Assembly (NCBI RefSeq): GCF_015218165.1
Contig: NZ_CP048659.1
Span: 1,550,001 to 1,614,000, forward strand
Source of the DNA: Acinetobacter piscicola
GTDB taxonomy: Bacteria; Pseudomonadota; Gammaproteobacteria; Pseudomonadales; Moraxellaceae
Reading direction: 5' to 3'
DNA length: 64,000 nucleotides
Shown: positions 30,580 to 39,710 of the stretch, in pieces
How positions within the stretch are numbered: the first letter of the stretch is position 1
Layout of the letters: each line of letters begins with the position of its first letter
Position numbers and translations under genes: made by a program
Notes under the pieces: generated by a model
Seen by the model: only the letters and a program-made list of their open reading frames with translations
Databases searched by the model: none
What the model was told of the DNA's origin: nothing

Positions 30580-30606
30580 TCCACCTCCTTAGCGGAGGTT
30601 TTTTAA
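30580..30606 (+). terminator. Intrinsic terminator (joint)
   Basis: CCACCTCC TTAG CGGAGG followed by TTTTTTAATGCCTAAATTAAGGAG, the latter supplying the binding site for the tail tube gene. Confidence 0.85.
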
Positions 30607-30627
30607 TGCCTAAATTAAGGAGTCGCT

Positions 30628-31539
30628 ATGAGTTCAGGCGCTAAACAAACAACACCGTACGGAATTGAATCCGCACCAGGTGTAATCGCAACAACGTGGA
30701 AAACACTGGCATTTACATCAAATGGTTTAGATGCGGCTGCACAGACAACTGAATCACAAACAATCAAAGATAGCCGGGTTGCTGCTGGATCAATGGTGAC
30801 TGGAATTGAGGTAACTGGTGACGTTGAAACAGAATTTGCTTATGGTATCCAAGACGATTTGCTTGAAGGTGTTGCATTCAACCAGTGGTTAAATAATGTT
30901 TTAACCTTTGGTGGCACAACGCGTAAAACATTCTCAATTATTCGTGGTTTTACGGATATTGATAATTACCAAGTATTTACAGGTTGCCATATTAATCAAT
31001 GGTCTTTATCTATTCCTGATAGTGGTATCGTGACTTCAAAATTCTCAATTATGGGAATGAAGCGTACAGCTTACGAAGTATCACCAGCAACTACCGTTAC
31101 ACCTGCTGAAGATGCCATTGTCTTTACATCACTTTCTACTGGTGACATTTTAATTGATGGTCAAGCCAAAGCGGGTATGTGTGTCACACAGCTGGACCTA
31201 ACAATTGATAATTCGATGCAGGTTCAAAAGTGCCTGAATTATGAAAATAATATCAGTGCAATCCTTGAAACTCTTATGAAGGGTACAGGTAATTTCACGG
31301 TTGCTTGGTCTAAAAATACTGCTGAGTTGTATGAAAATCAGTTTTTAAATGAGCCGATTAGTCTTCAGTATTCACTAAAAGACAATAAGGGTAATAAATA
31401 CACCTTGTTGCTTCCAAAATTAACAGTTTCAGCACCATTACCAAGTGGTGGTGCGGGCGATGTTTTGAATACTCAGTTTTCATTTACAGTGGCAGATGAA
31501 GCACCAACCTTAACTCGAATTCCAGTTGCAGCTCCTTAA
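30628..31539 (+). CDS. Major tail tube protein
   Basis: A 303-residue beta-rich protein with pattern of siphovirus tail tube proteins: KQTTPYGIESAPGVIATTWK, SRVAAGSMVTGIEVTGDVET, and repeated Ig/tube-like strands such as WSLSIPDSGIVTSKFSIMGM. Abundant serine, threonine and glycine. Hexamers stack into the tail tube. It precedes the two tail chaperone frames, as in lambda V-G-T. Confidence 0.8.
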   Translation: MSSGAKQTTPYGIESAPGVIATTWKTLAFTSNGLDAAAQTTESQTIKDSRVAAGSMVTGIEVTGDVETEFAYGIQDDLLEGVAFNQWLNNVLTFGGTTRKTFSIIRGFTDIDNYQVFTGCHINQWSLSIPDSGIVTSKFSIMGMKRTAYEVSPATTVTPAEDAIVFTSLSTGDILIDGQAKAGMCVTQLDLTIDNSMQVQKCLNYENNISAILETLMKGTGNFTVAWSKNTAELYENQFLNEPISLQYSLKDNKGNKYTLLLPKLTVSAPLPSGGAGDVLNTQFSFTVADEAPTLTRIPVAAP

Positions 31540-31561
31540 GAGCTGTTTTTGAGGTATTAAC

Positions 31562-32086
31562 ATGGCTTTAAAAGTAGCAATTAAAGAAAGCAAAGAAATT
31601 TCATTGTGGCGTGAATACAAGGATAAGGAAGGTACAGTATTAGCACGTTTTAAAATTCGTGGTATTGAATATCAGGCGTATCAAGTAGCATTAGAACGCG
31701 CACAGAATCAGATTGTGTCCAAAGGTTATGATGTTAGAAAAGCCTCTGCCGATGACAAGGTGTGGTATCAGCTCACAATGGAAGCCGTGGCATGTCACCT
31801 GATTGAGGATTGGGAAGGCATTGAGTTTGAAGAAGGTGAAGTTGTTAAGGAGCAACCATATTCTGAAGAAAATGCAACTAAGTTGTTTCACATGGGGGAT
31901 TTGGGTTGGCAGATCTGGGGCTTTGTAAAGTCTGAGGCTGAAAAGATTCAGAAGGAAGCGAATCAAATCAAGGAAGATACTTTGGGAAAGTCCGAAGATT
32001 GTACCACCACCAAACCCTCAAATGGGGCACGGAAAAGAGTCGCGAAGTCTACGAAAAAATCGGTGTCAAACCGCCAGACTACATAG
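31562..32086 (+). CDS. Tail assembly chaperone, lambda gpG-like
   Basis: A 174-residue protein in the position of lambda G, after the tail tube gene. It begins MALKVAIKESKEISLWREYK and is mostly helical; its last ~30 residues are basic. GGGAAAG at 31984-31990 lies in the frame G-GGA-AAG, the same slippery heptamer used by lambda, so a fraction of ribosomes should move into the -1 frame and make G-T (see 31990-32307). Both products chaperone tape measure assembly. Confidence 0.8.
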   Translation: MALKVAIKESKEISLWREYKDKEGTVLARFKIRGIEYQAYQVALERAQNQIVSKGYDVRKASADDKVWYQLTMEAVACHLIEDWEGIEFEEGEVVKEQPYSEENATKLFHMGDLGWQIWGFVKSEAEKIQKEANQIKEDTLGKSEDCTTTKPSNGARKRVAKSTKKSVSNRQTT

Positions 32087-32307
32087 ATCCACCTAAATAT
32101 TCTTATACTGCACATACTGTATTACATGCTTACAACATGATTGCACGTTCTAGAAGATATGAGCAGGGTACGCCGTTGGCATTAGGCATTGCGGATATTG
32201 AATCATATTTAGAATTACATGATTCTCCTGTTGAACTGTATGTCTTTGTTGAATGTGTTTTGATGTTGGATAATTTATTTCTAGATCAAGCTTATAAGAA
32301 GAAGTGA
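31990..32307 (+). CDS. gpT extension of the tail chaperone by -1 frameshift
   Basis: Continues the G frame after slippage at GGGAAAG, reading VRRLYHHQTLKWGTEKSREV and on to the stop at 32307. Fusion would be about 143 residues of G plus 105 of T. The frame is -1 relative to G, has no convincing own start (the TTG at 31999 lacks a binding site), and its HTVLHAYNMIARSRRYEQGT segment resembles tail chaperone T regions. Just upstream of the tape measure module. Confidence 0.75.
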   Translation, partial: VRRLYHHQTLKWGTEKSREVYEKIGVKPPDYIDPPKYSYTAHTVLHAYNMIARSRRYEQGTPLALGIADIESYLELHDSPVELYVFVECVLMLDNLFLDQAYKKK

Positions 32308-32378
32308 GTTGTATTAAGTCATTTTACAACTTTATTAAATATGATTTTGGAATTTAAAAATCAATAATTGAAAAAGCA

Positions 32379-32411
32379 AAAACCCAAGATGTGGAGTCTT
32401 GGGTTTTTTTG
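32379..32411 (+). terminator. Intrinsic terminator after the tail chaperone
   Basis: AAACCCAAGA pairs with TCTTGGGTTT around a 7-nt loop, followed by TTTTTTG. Strong hairpin. Confidence 0.88.
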
Positions 32412-32450
32412 TTTTCAACCCACAATGCACACTTGAGGATCTAAACATAC

Positions 32451-32624
32451 ATGAATTTTAACCTAAATATGCAGGTTGATAAAGTGATGAATAAGTTATC
32501 AGAAAGTAAGCCTTTAAGAATCTAGTCTTACATAATTACATCTTTGATCATTATTGGAGTGCTCGCATGGCAGACACCACCAATTATTTTAGCTGTGGTT
32601 GAGTTGATTAAGGTTATTAGATAA
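32451..32624 (+). pseudogene. Small membrane protein interrupted by an amber codon
   Basis: The frame MNFNLNMQVDKVMNKLSESK then PLRI meets TAG at 32523-32525 and continues open as SYIITSLIIIGVLAWQTPPI and ILAVVELIKVIR to TAA at 32622-32624. The downstream part is a convincing membrane segment, so the 57-residue protein appears to be broken by a single nonsense change. Readthrough cannot be excluded. The remaining ~180 bases before the next gene show no gene. Confidence 0.55.
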
Positions 32625-32811
32625 ACCGTAAAATAAAGCATTTTGGGATGGTTGTTAAAAATAACAGCAGATATTTCTATGTGGCGATTAGCATCTTTAT
32701 TGTCAGATGCTGAAATAAACTAATCAAATCAATCTTGTTTTTTAACTCTACTTTCTTTAATTTGTCATAATTGAATGTTAGGTTGTGCAAAATTATTGCG
32801 AGTAGTGAATA

Positions 32812-33036
32812 ATGGGAATTAATCTGAAAGAATTCAATAAACGCATTGAAGAGTTTAAACGTACTGGTGAAGAGCCTAAAGAGATCGTAATTGGCTATAA
32901 AACGTATTCAAAGCTAATGAAAGAAGAAAGTTTTATTGATCATCTTAGTAAAGACCAAAATGATCCAATGGTTCGCTATTATCAGGGTATTAAAATTAAA
33001 ATGATTACAGAAAAGCATTATCTTGAAATTAATTAA
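32812..33036 (+). CDS. Small prophage protein, unknown function
   Basis: A 74-residue charged protein (MGINLKEFNKRIEEFKRTGE; SKDQNDPMVRYYQGIKIKMI). No family recognised. Set between terminators upstream of the tape measure gene, so probably an independently expressed accessory gene. Confidence 0.55.
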   Translation: MGINLKEFNKRIEEFKRTGEEPKEIVIGYKTYSKLMKEESFIDHLSKDQNDPMVRYYQGIKIKMITEKHYLEIN

Positions 33037-33062
33037 AAAAACCACCGAAATGTGGTTTTTAA
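33037..33062 (+). terminator. Intrinsic terminator
   Basis: AAAACCACC GAAA TGTGGTTTTT hairpin and T-run directly after the stop at 33036. Confidence 0.75.
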
Positions 33063-33086
33063 TTATCGTATTTAGATCCCTATAAA

Positions 33087-33308
33087 TTACTTTTCAGATG
33101 CAGCCTGTTCTACGGGTGTAGGTTGTGGCGAGTTGATCTGTTCTTGTTGAGCAATTTTAGCTTTATGACTAGGCATATAATCAGGTTCATGAGACATGGC
33201 TAAATAGAGAAAAGTAAAAAATATAGTGGTTATAAGAGCGATAATGGCAACAAACTTCCACCCTAATGTGGTTGATTCTAAATGGTCTGATGAGGAGGTT
33301 TTTTTCAT
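33087..33308 (-). CDS. Single-span membrane protein (moron)
   Basis: A 73-residue protein on the strand opposite to the tail operon. One transmembrane helix at ~17-38 (WKFVAIIALITTIFFTFLYL), with a hydrophilic proline- and glutamine-rich C-terminus (QINSPQPTPVEQAASEK). Being transcribed against the late genes it is probably expressed in the lysogen. Function unknown. Confidence 0.6.
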   Translation of the reverse strand: MKKTSSSDHLESTTLGWKFVAIIALITTIFFTFLYLAMSHEPDYMPSHKAKIAQQEQINSPQPTPVEQAASEK

Positions 33309-33465
33309 AAAAATGCCTAAAGAGCAAAAAGTTACAAAGAGCGCTCCTTATAACATAAATTGATTTGTTTGAAGAAGTGCCTAGGTATCAAAAGTAATAA
33401 GTTGTAAAGGTAGTTTTTTTACACCCAACTTGATATTTTATAAGCACTTTATGGAGCTTTTTAAA

Positions 33466-34140
33466 ATGAAAAAATTATTATTGATTAGTATCTTGGGTAT
33501 TGGTGCGGTTTTAGGTGGATGTGCAACACCAAAATATAACTATCAAGCTACATTTCAAAATGTCAGCAAACCACCCATAGGGAGTACTAATGAATCATAC
33601 ATAGGAGATCAATTGTTGACTCAGGGCATCTATACTAAGAGAGAGGCGTACTATATTCCTGAAAACAATAAAAAATTTTTACTTAATATACCTAAGGGGT
33701 TTTATTTAAAAACAGGAGAAGATAATAAAGGTAGTTATTATTCACCAACCAATAATATTCCTGATGGCGCCACAGTTCCAAATAACACTGGAATAATCTC
33801 TTTATTGGTTACAAGTGACAACAGCCTTTGTATTGTAGGTATGTATTTAAATAAAGCTTGTCACTTTAAAGACATTGGGGAGAAGCGAACTGTTAATGTT
33901 GCACAAGATAATTCTTTTCAGCAAACGCTTATCTATAATGGAAAAGTTGGAAATAAAATCAATATCGGATATAGAGAATTTTCGAGTAATTTAGCACGCC
34001 CAGCATTTAATAATGATGTTGAATATGATCTAAGCGAATCCAAAACCATTGGTTATAAAGGGGCTGTATTAGAGGTAATTGAAGCAAATAATCAAATGAT
34101 CAAATACAAAGTGTTGAAAAATTTTAATAAGGTTGAATAA
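33466..34140 (+). CDS. Prophage lipoprotein, unknown function
   Basis: A 224-residue protein starting at ATG 33466 (TATGGAGC lies ten bases before; the in-frame start at 33430 has none). The signal sequence MKKLLLISILGIGAVLGGC ends in a lipobox LGGC, so the mature protein should be acylated and anchored to a membrane. The mature part is beta-rich and soluble. Its place just before the tape measure gene and its lipoprotein nature recall phage superinfection-exclusion lipoproteins that mask receptors, an inference only. Confidence 0.7.
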   Translation: MKKLLLISILGIGAVLGGCATPKYNYQATFQNVSKPPIGSTNESYIGDQLLTQGIYTKREAYYIPENNKKFLLNIPKGFYLKTGEDNKGSYYSPTNNIPDGATVPNNTGIISLLVTSDNSLCIVGMYLNKACHFKDIGEKRTVNVAQDNSFQQTLIYNGKVGNKINIGYREFSSNLARPAFNNDVEYDLSESKTIGYKGAVLEVIEANNQMIKYKVLKNFNKVE

Positions 34141-34229
34141 GGTGAAGTTATCTATCTTTATTTTAGGAATAATTATCTCAATTAGCTTCAAATGAGTTGA
34201 TTTGCAGTAATACAAAAACACTAAATTTA

Positions 34230-34252
34230 TAGCTCGCATCCGCGGGCTTTTT
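34230..34252 (+). terminator. Intrinsic terminator (joint)
   Basis: AGCTCGC ATCC GCGGGCT with TTTTTT, then TATGCCCGCAGGAAAGTAAAT and the tape measure ATG at 34274. Confidence 0.8.
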
Positions 34253-34273
34253 TATGCCCGCAGGAAAGTAAAT

Positions 34274-37200
34274 ATGGCTCAAGAATCAATTTTAAGAATC
34301 GTGATTGACTCACGAAATGCTGAACGCAATGCACAAGCATTAGATCGCGAGTTGAGAAGTATTCAGCGTAATGGTGACTTTGCATCGCGTTCTATGGATG
34401 GTTTTTCTGTAGCTTGTCGTCAACTTGCTGGATACATGATGGGCGTAGTTACTGCGGGTGCAGCTATTGCAAAGATGGATGATTGGACAAATTTAAATAA
34501 CCGTCTTCGTTTAGTTACAAACAGTCAGCAAGAACTAAATAAAGCAATGAAAGACACTTTTGATATTGCTCAACGCTCAGGTGCAGCATGGGGCGGCACA
34601 GCAGCAATTTATCAAAAGATTCAATATAACAGTGAAAAATTAGGTTTGAGTCAGGCGAAAGTTGCGCAAATTACAGAGTCAATTTCAAAGTCTATTAGCA
34701 ATTCAGGATCAAGCGCACAAGCAGCGGGAGCGGCATTGTACCAATTGGGTCAAGCTTTTGATAAATCATCATTAAATGGCGATGAGTTCGTATCCATGTC
34801 AGAAAATGCGGGCTATCTAATGGAGGTTTTTGCTAAAGGTTTGGGTGTTACTCGTGCTGAATTAAAGGAAATGTCTTCTGCAGGTGAGTTAACTACTGAC
34901 AAAATGATTCAGGCGATTGAAAAAATGTCAGGCTCCATTGAGGAGGATTTCGGGAAAACAAATTTCACAATTGGACAATCTCTCACTCAATTAAATAATG
35001 CTGCAACACAGTTTATTGGTGGTGCAGGTGAAGCATCAGGTGCAGCATCATTCCTATCATCATCAATTAAAGGATTAGCAGACAATCTTGATTCGATAGC
35101 TCATATTGCTGTACTTGGCGGTGTTGCAATGTTGACCAAAGCAATTCTTACGCAATCAGTTGCAATGAAAAAGGGAATTTCTGATTCAATAGCAGATCGA
35201 GCAGCAAAAACAGCGCAACTAGAATCACATGTTCGACTTGCAGCATTAGAGGTTCAGCGTACACGCCAAGTTACAGCACTTGCAGCAACAGAGTTAAACC
35301 TTGCTCGACAAGAGCGCAACAGTGCTCTTACGCGTGAGGCACGTGCAGCAGCAACAATACGCTTAACGCAAGCTGAAGTTGCACATCGTTTAGCTTTAAA
35401 TCAAGGCACAGCAGCACTTGCAGCACAGACAGCAGCTCAAAATGCATTAAATGCAAGCCGTGCAGTTGGTACTCGCTTGCTTGGTTTGGTTGGTGGTCCT
35501 ATTGGTGCGTTAACAATCGGAGTAACTGCTTTAGCTGCGGGCTACATGTACATGCAAAAACGTACAGAAGAAGCAAGCAAAAAACTTGAAGAGCAGACTC
35601 AAGTTGCTGAAAGAACTACTGAAGAATTGCTGAAGTTAAAAGGTGTTGAAGCTGACGTAGCGAAAAAAGACCTTGAAGAGGCATTCGAGGGGCAGAACAA
35701 GAAACTAAAAGAGTTGAATTATCAATTTAATGCTTTTGTTATCTCTGTTCAGAATGCAAATAAGGGAAATGAAGAGGTTGCTGAAATTTCTCGCAAAGTT
35801 AGACTTGGTCTTATTTCTCAAGCTGATGCATTGGAGCAGCTAAATAGCTTAAATATTCTTACTCCAGAGCAGAAAAAGCAGGGTTTAGACTTTGTAAATG
35901 CAAATATTGAGCAAGCCTCTACTACCGTAAAAGTTGCCGATAAATTAAAACTTTATGGTAATCAAGTTGAGTTAAATGGGAATAAGGCGACAAATGCGTC
36001 AGTTGGGTTGGATAAGTACACTGAAGCGTTGAATAAAAACGCCAGTGCTGCCGATAAAGCCGCAAAAGCTCAAAAGGACTATTTTGACAGTTTAAATCAA
36101 GATGTTCTTAGTGCAAATGAGCGTCTAGCTTACATGAATTTGGGCTTTAGCAAAGAGGTGATTGATCAAATCAATAAACTCCAAAAGGAGAAGCAGAAAG
36201 CCTTGGGTGATGGCGTGACAGCTATTGTAACAACAGAAGAAATCAATCGTATTATTCAAGCTCAGAATATTCTTGATAAGGTAAAAGAGAAAGAAGGCGA
36301 GATAATAGATGCTAAAAGGAAGCAAAATAAAGAGAATGAAAAGCAATATAAATACAAGCAAGCGGAAGTCGAGCTATTAAGAAAAGCGTACGGTGATGTT
36401 TCTAAAAGCGGATTAGGTGCTTATGCGGAAAGCAAAGGTATTCCTGCAAATGTTATTGCTGGTCTGTACATGCAAGAATCAAAAGCAGGAACAGCCTTGA
36501 AAAGTCGTACAGGAGCATTAGGTCCATGGCAAACCACGACAGCTTATCGTGATCAACATAACATTCCATTATCGAAAAATAATGATTTCCTATTTGTGGG
36601 TAAAATTGTTGTAGATGCTATTTCTGATGAATTAAAAAAATCAGGTAGTTTGAAGCAGGCGATTCTATCTCACAATGCTGGACCAACAGGTTCTAAGCAA
36701 TTTCTTGATACAGGCAAAGTTAATGGTTCGCCCGACAGAAATAAAGAGGTTGCAGGATATTTACCAAAAATTGATAAATGGGCTTCATGGGGTGATGGTA
36801 AGAAAGGTGATTTACTTGGTTCTGATGATTCAGGAAAAGCTTATCAAAAATTCCTAGATGACCAGAAAAAACTAGAGAAGGAAATCAAACAACTGCGTGA
36901 AAGATATAGTAGTGAAGATATCATTCGCAACCAACAGCGTCTTGATGAAATTGCGGAAGCTAATCGCCTTGGTTTACAGCATCTCATTCCAGATATAGAA
37001 AAACGGTATGCGGCAGAAAGCAAACTAGCTGAGCTTAGCTATAGCGAATCTCTGAATGGATATCAATGGAGTGAGCAACAAAAAATTGTCTATGCTAGAG
37101 ATCGAGCGCAACAAGAGTTAATTTTAAGTACTCAGTATAGTGATAAGCAAAAGAAGGTGCTTAAAAAAGCTATTGATGATCAAGCTAAGTATGAACTCGC

Positions 37201-38374
37201 TGTTTTTGATGAAACACAAAGACGTAAAGCTCAAGAGCTGTCAGATGTTTTGACAGAACGGCAAAAGCAATCATCAAACAATCAGCTTAGGATCTTAGCT
37301 CAAGCAAATATGTCACCAGATGAGTTTGCGCGTTGGAATCTTCAAAACAACATGACCAATGATATTAGTTATGCTTTCGATGATTACCAAAAAGATGTCA
37401 AGGGTATTAATCGCAAGGATGAAGCTGGTCGATTTGAGATAGAAGATGCTAATTATAGAAATCAGTTGTTGCAGCAAGCTGAAAGAACTCATCAAGCAAG
37501 AATGCTTGAAATCAAAGAGGACTATGCAGCACAAGCACAAGATCTAGCACAGAGTCAACATGAATCACAGCTTCAACTTTATGGGTCAATGTTGTCTCAA
37601 GCATCATCTGTTTGGAATGATATAACAAACATGGTTGCTGAAAGTAAGGATAAGAACAGCAAAACATATAAAACCATGTTTTTTGTTCAAAAAGAGATGG
37701 CGATTGCTCAAGCTGTAATTAACACTGAACTCGCAGCAACCAAAGCAATGTCTGAGGGTGGAACAATTTTCGGTATGTCAGCTGCTACTGTTATACGTGC
37801 AGCAGGCTATGCAGCTGTTGGTGTAATTGCTGCGCAGCAATTTGCAGGACCAACAGGTGATGGTTACGCTACAGGCGGTCACGTTCGCGGTCCCGGTACT
37901 TCAACAAGTGATTCCATTCCCGCAATGCTTTCGGACTATGAGTTTGTGACTAAAGCATCCGCGGTGAAGAAGATCGGTGTTGCGAATATGGAGTATATGA
38001 ACCGCACGGGGGAAATGCCATTCCAACGTGAGTACGAAGAATTACATAAGCGAATTGCGGGGAATCAACTTCCGGAACCGTTTATTGTATCCAAGTATAA
38101 AGATGGTGGTTTGGTTGGATCTTCGCGCGTTCAACCTGATTCTTATTCGCAGATTTATCGTGAAAGGCAACTTGTTGAGAAACGATCACCTGAAGCTAAG
38201 CAAGCAAAAGTAACCATTATTAATCAAACCTCTCAACCAGTTGAAGCTACATCTCAATGGGATGGGGATGAATTAAAGGTAATTTTAACTGAAATGCGAA
38301 AGCAGAATGAAGCCATGATGGATGCGAAGATCGAGAAGCGATTTAGGATGGCGAATCGTCAGGGGTGGAAATAG
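34274..38374 (+). CDS. Tape measure protein with internal lytic transglycosylase domain
   Basis: A 1366-residue protein, the longest but one in the window, whose length sets tail length. Residues ~50-270 have the conserved tape measure N-terminal domain (WGGTAAIYQKIQYNSEKLGL; GDEFVSMSENAGYLMEVFAK). Long helices follow. Residues ~705-840 resemble a soluble lytic transglycosylase: VIAGLYMQESKAG with glutamate near 735, TGALGPWQTTTAYRD, and ILSHNAGPTGSKQF. Hydrophobic segments near 410-430 and 1165-1200 could span membranes on injection. It probably degrades peptidoglycan locally during DNA entry. Confidence 0.9.
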   Translation: MAQESILRIVIDSRNAERNAQALDRELRSIQRNGDFASRSMDGFSVACRQLAGYMMGVVTAGAAIAKMDDWTNLNNRLRLVTNSQQELNKAMKDTFDIAQRSGAAWGGTAAIYQKIQYNSEKLGLSQAKVAQITESISKSISNSGSSAQAAGAALYQLGQAFDKSSLNGDEFVSMSENAGYLMEVFAKGLGVTRAELKEMSSAGELTTDKMIQAIEKMSGSIEEDFGKTNFTIGQSLTQLNNAATQFIGGAGEASGAASFLSSSIKGLADNLDSIAHIAVLGGVAMLTKAILTQSVAMKKGISDSIADRAAKTAQLESHVRLAALEVQRTRQVTALAATELNLARQERNSALTREARAAATIRLTQAEVAHRLALNQGTAALAAQTAAQNALNASRAVGTRLLGLVGGPIGALTIGVTALAAGYMYMQKRTEEASKKLEEQTQVAERTTEELLKLKGVEADVAKKDLEEAFEGQNKKLKELNYQFNAFVISVQNANKGNEEVAEISRKVRLGLISQADALEQLNSLNILTPEQKKQGLDFVNANIEQASTTVKVADKLKLYGNQVELNGNKATNASVGLDKYTEALNKNASAADKAAKAQKDYFDSLNQDVLSANERLAYMNLGFSKEVIDQINKLQKEKQKALGDGVTAIVTTEEINRIIQAQNILDKVKEKEGEIIDAKRKQNKENEKQYKYKQAEVELLRKAYGDVSKSGLGAYAESKGIPANVIAGLYMQESKAGTALKSRTGALGPWQTTTAYRDQHNIPLSKNNDFLFVGKIVVDAISDELKKSGSLKQAILSHNAGPTGSKQFLDTGKVNGSPDRNKEVAGYLPKIDKWASWGDGKKGDLLGSDDSGKAYQKFLDDQKKLEKEIKQLRERYSSEDIIRNQQRLDEIAEANRLGLQHLIPDIEKRYAAESKLAELSYSESLNGYQWSEQQKIVYARDRAQQELILSTQYSDKQKKVLKKAIDDQAKYELAVFDETQRRKAQELSDVLTERQKQSSNNQLRILAQANMSPDEFARWNLQNNMTNDISYAFDDYQKDVKGINRKDEAGRFEIEDANYRNQLLQQAERTHQARMLEIKEDYAAQAQDLAQSQHESQLQLYGSMLSQASSVWNDITNMVAESKDKNSKTYKTMFFVQKEMAIAQAVINTELAATKAMSEGGTIFGMSAATVIRAAGYAAVGVIAAQQFAGPTGDGYATGGHVRGPGTSTSDSIPAMLSDYEFVTKASAVKKIGVANMEYMNRTGEMPFQREYEELHKRIAGNQLPEPFIVSKYKDGGLVGSSRVQPDSYSQIYRERQLVEKRSPEAKQAKVTIINQTSQPVEATSQWDGDELKVILTEMRKQNEAMMDAKIEKRFRMANRQGWK

Positions 38375-38719
38375 ATGAGCAATGAAAAATTTACATTTCC
38401 CTGTGATTTAGATGGGAACTCAAATACCCAAAACTTCAATGTTTTAACCAGTAAATTTGGTGATGGGTATGAACAAAATATCTCAATAGGGATTAATAAC
38501 AGAAAAGGAGAATGGTCTTACCAACGAACAGCCTATAAAGATGAAATTCTTTTAATTAAAGCATTCTTTGATAAGCATAAAGGTGCTGATTCCTTTCTTT
38601 GGGATTCACCTTTGGATGGAGAGGTGTGGGTTAAAACAAATACATCATATTCACCAAAGCAAATTGGGGGTGATGTTTGGCAAATATCAACAACGTTCTA
38701 TCAAGTTTTTCACCCTTAA
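38375..38719 (+). CDS. Minor tail protein, gpM-like
   Basis: A 114-residue protein with the phage minor tail pattern: TFPCDLDGNSNTQNFNVLTS, KFGDGYEQNISIGIN and FLWDSPLDGEVWVKTNTSY, ending STTFYQVFHP. In lambda, gpM is part of the tail tip. It abuts the tape measure gene and is followed by a terminator. Confidence 0.85.
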   Translation: MSNEKFTFPCDLDGNSNTQNFNVLTSKFGDGYEQNISIGINNRKGEWSYQRTAYKDEILLIKAFFDKHKGADSFLWDSPLDGEVWVKTNTSYSPKQIGGDVWQISTTFYQVFHP

Positions 38720-38736
38720 TTCATTCAAATTTTAAT

Positions 38737-38760
38737 CACCGCCTTTTGGCGGTTTTTTTG
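38737..38760 (+). terminator. Intrinsic terminator (joint)
   Basis: ACCGCC TTTT GGCGGT followed by seven T, then GTGAGAAAAAAT and the next start. Confidence 0.88.
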
Positions 38761-38771
38761 TGAGAAAAAAT

Positions 38772-39710
38772 ATGGCAATTCAAACAATTAATTTAGGCAG
38801 CACTCCCACTGGCGCAGGTGGTGATACGTTTCGTTCGACAGGTGTGAAAGTAAATGAGAACTTTACTAACAATACGCATGCTGCAAGTCGAATGGTGGGA
38901 ACTGAGGCTGGCAATGTGATGGAGGTGGGGGCGTTTGGTTTGGGGCGTAAATTAGCTGCGGATATTGGTGTTGTTGATATAGTTTCAAAAAACCCAACGG
39001 ATTTATATAGCTATTTATTATCGAAAAACGGTGGAGCGTATGACACTTACTATCACACAAACAATGGAGCGACACCAGGGTTTCCAGAAAGTTACGGTGC
39101 TATCCGTGGCTATCACATCACTAATAATAATTATTCATACAGTTGGCAAATTTTTTCTGGTATAGATGGTAAATATCAATATATTCGTTCACCCATTAGT
39201 GCGACAGTTTGGGGAGCGTGGTATGCGTTATATACAGCTGCAAACACAACAGTAGACTCAAATGGCTTCATCAAAAAAGCATCACCAATTATTAAGCTGT
39301 TTGCAGGTAAAATCGAAGCGAATGAAGAGGCTTTTGAACAAAACCCAAATTTTGAAAAGGTCAGCGTTGGTCATTACTTGCTAAAAAATACTGAAGGTTT
39401 TTCAGATAACGGTTGGTACATCGAAATGCCAAAAGATGCCAATGGTAATGTGCTGGTTGCTGTACAGTACCAACAGCTTGAAGACGATACGATTGAAGTC
39501 AAAACCTTTGCTAAAAAGTTTGATGAAGATACAGGTGATATTGTTCCGAATCTTGAAAAGCCTCGTGATATTCCGACAGGTCGCTGGATCGACATTCGTT
39601 TAAAAGCATTACTACAACCCAAAATTAAAATTTCAGATACACCTATAGATTTTCAACCGACCAACTTGGCTCAAGCAGTTTCGGAGGCATTGAAGGATGA
39701 CGCTGAATAG
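38772..39710 (+). CDS. Tail fibre-like protein inserted in the tail tip operon
   Basis: A 312-residue protein (start ATG 38772). MAIQTINLGSTPTGAGGDTF and RSTGVKVNENFTNNTHAASR are typical of phage fibre N-termini; the centre (YGAIRGYHITNNNYSYSWQIF; YQYIRSPISATVWGAWYALY) resembles the pyocin-knob-like fibre domain. The C-terminal ~130 residues look like a phage C-terminal attachment domain. It likely binds the host surface. It is inserted between M and L, which are adjacent in lambda. Confidence 0.7.
   Translation: MAIQTINLGSTPTGAGGDTFRSTGVKVNENFTNNTHAASRMVGTEAGNVMEVGAFGLGRKLAADIGVVDIVSKNPTDLYSYLLSKNGGAYDTYYHTNNGATPGFPESYGAIRGYHITNNNYSYSWQIFSGIDGKYQYIRSPISATVWGAWYALYTAANTTVDSNGFIKKASPIIKLFAGKIEANEEAFEQNPNFEKVSVGHYLLKNTEGFSDNGWYIEMPKDANGNVLVAVQYQQLEDDTIEVKTFAKKFDEDTGDIVPNLEKPRDIPTGRWIDIRLKALLQPKIKISDTPIDFQPTNLAQAVSEALKDDAE

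Noticed and set aside
32650..32745. Small frames MVVKNNSRYFYVAISIFIVRC and MWRLASLLSDAEIN
   Set aside because: Very short, overlapping, no conserved pattern or proper ribosome binding site.
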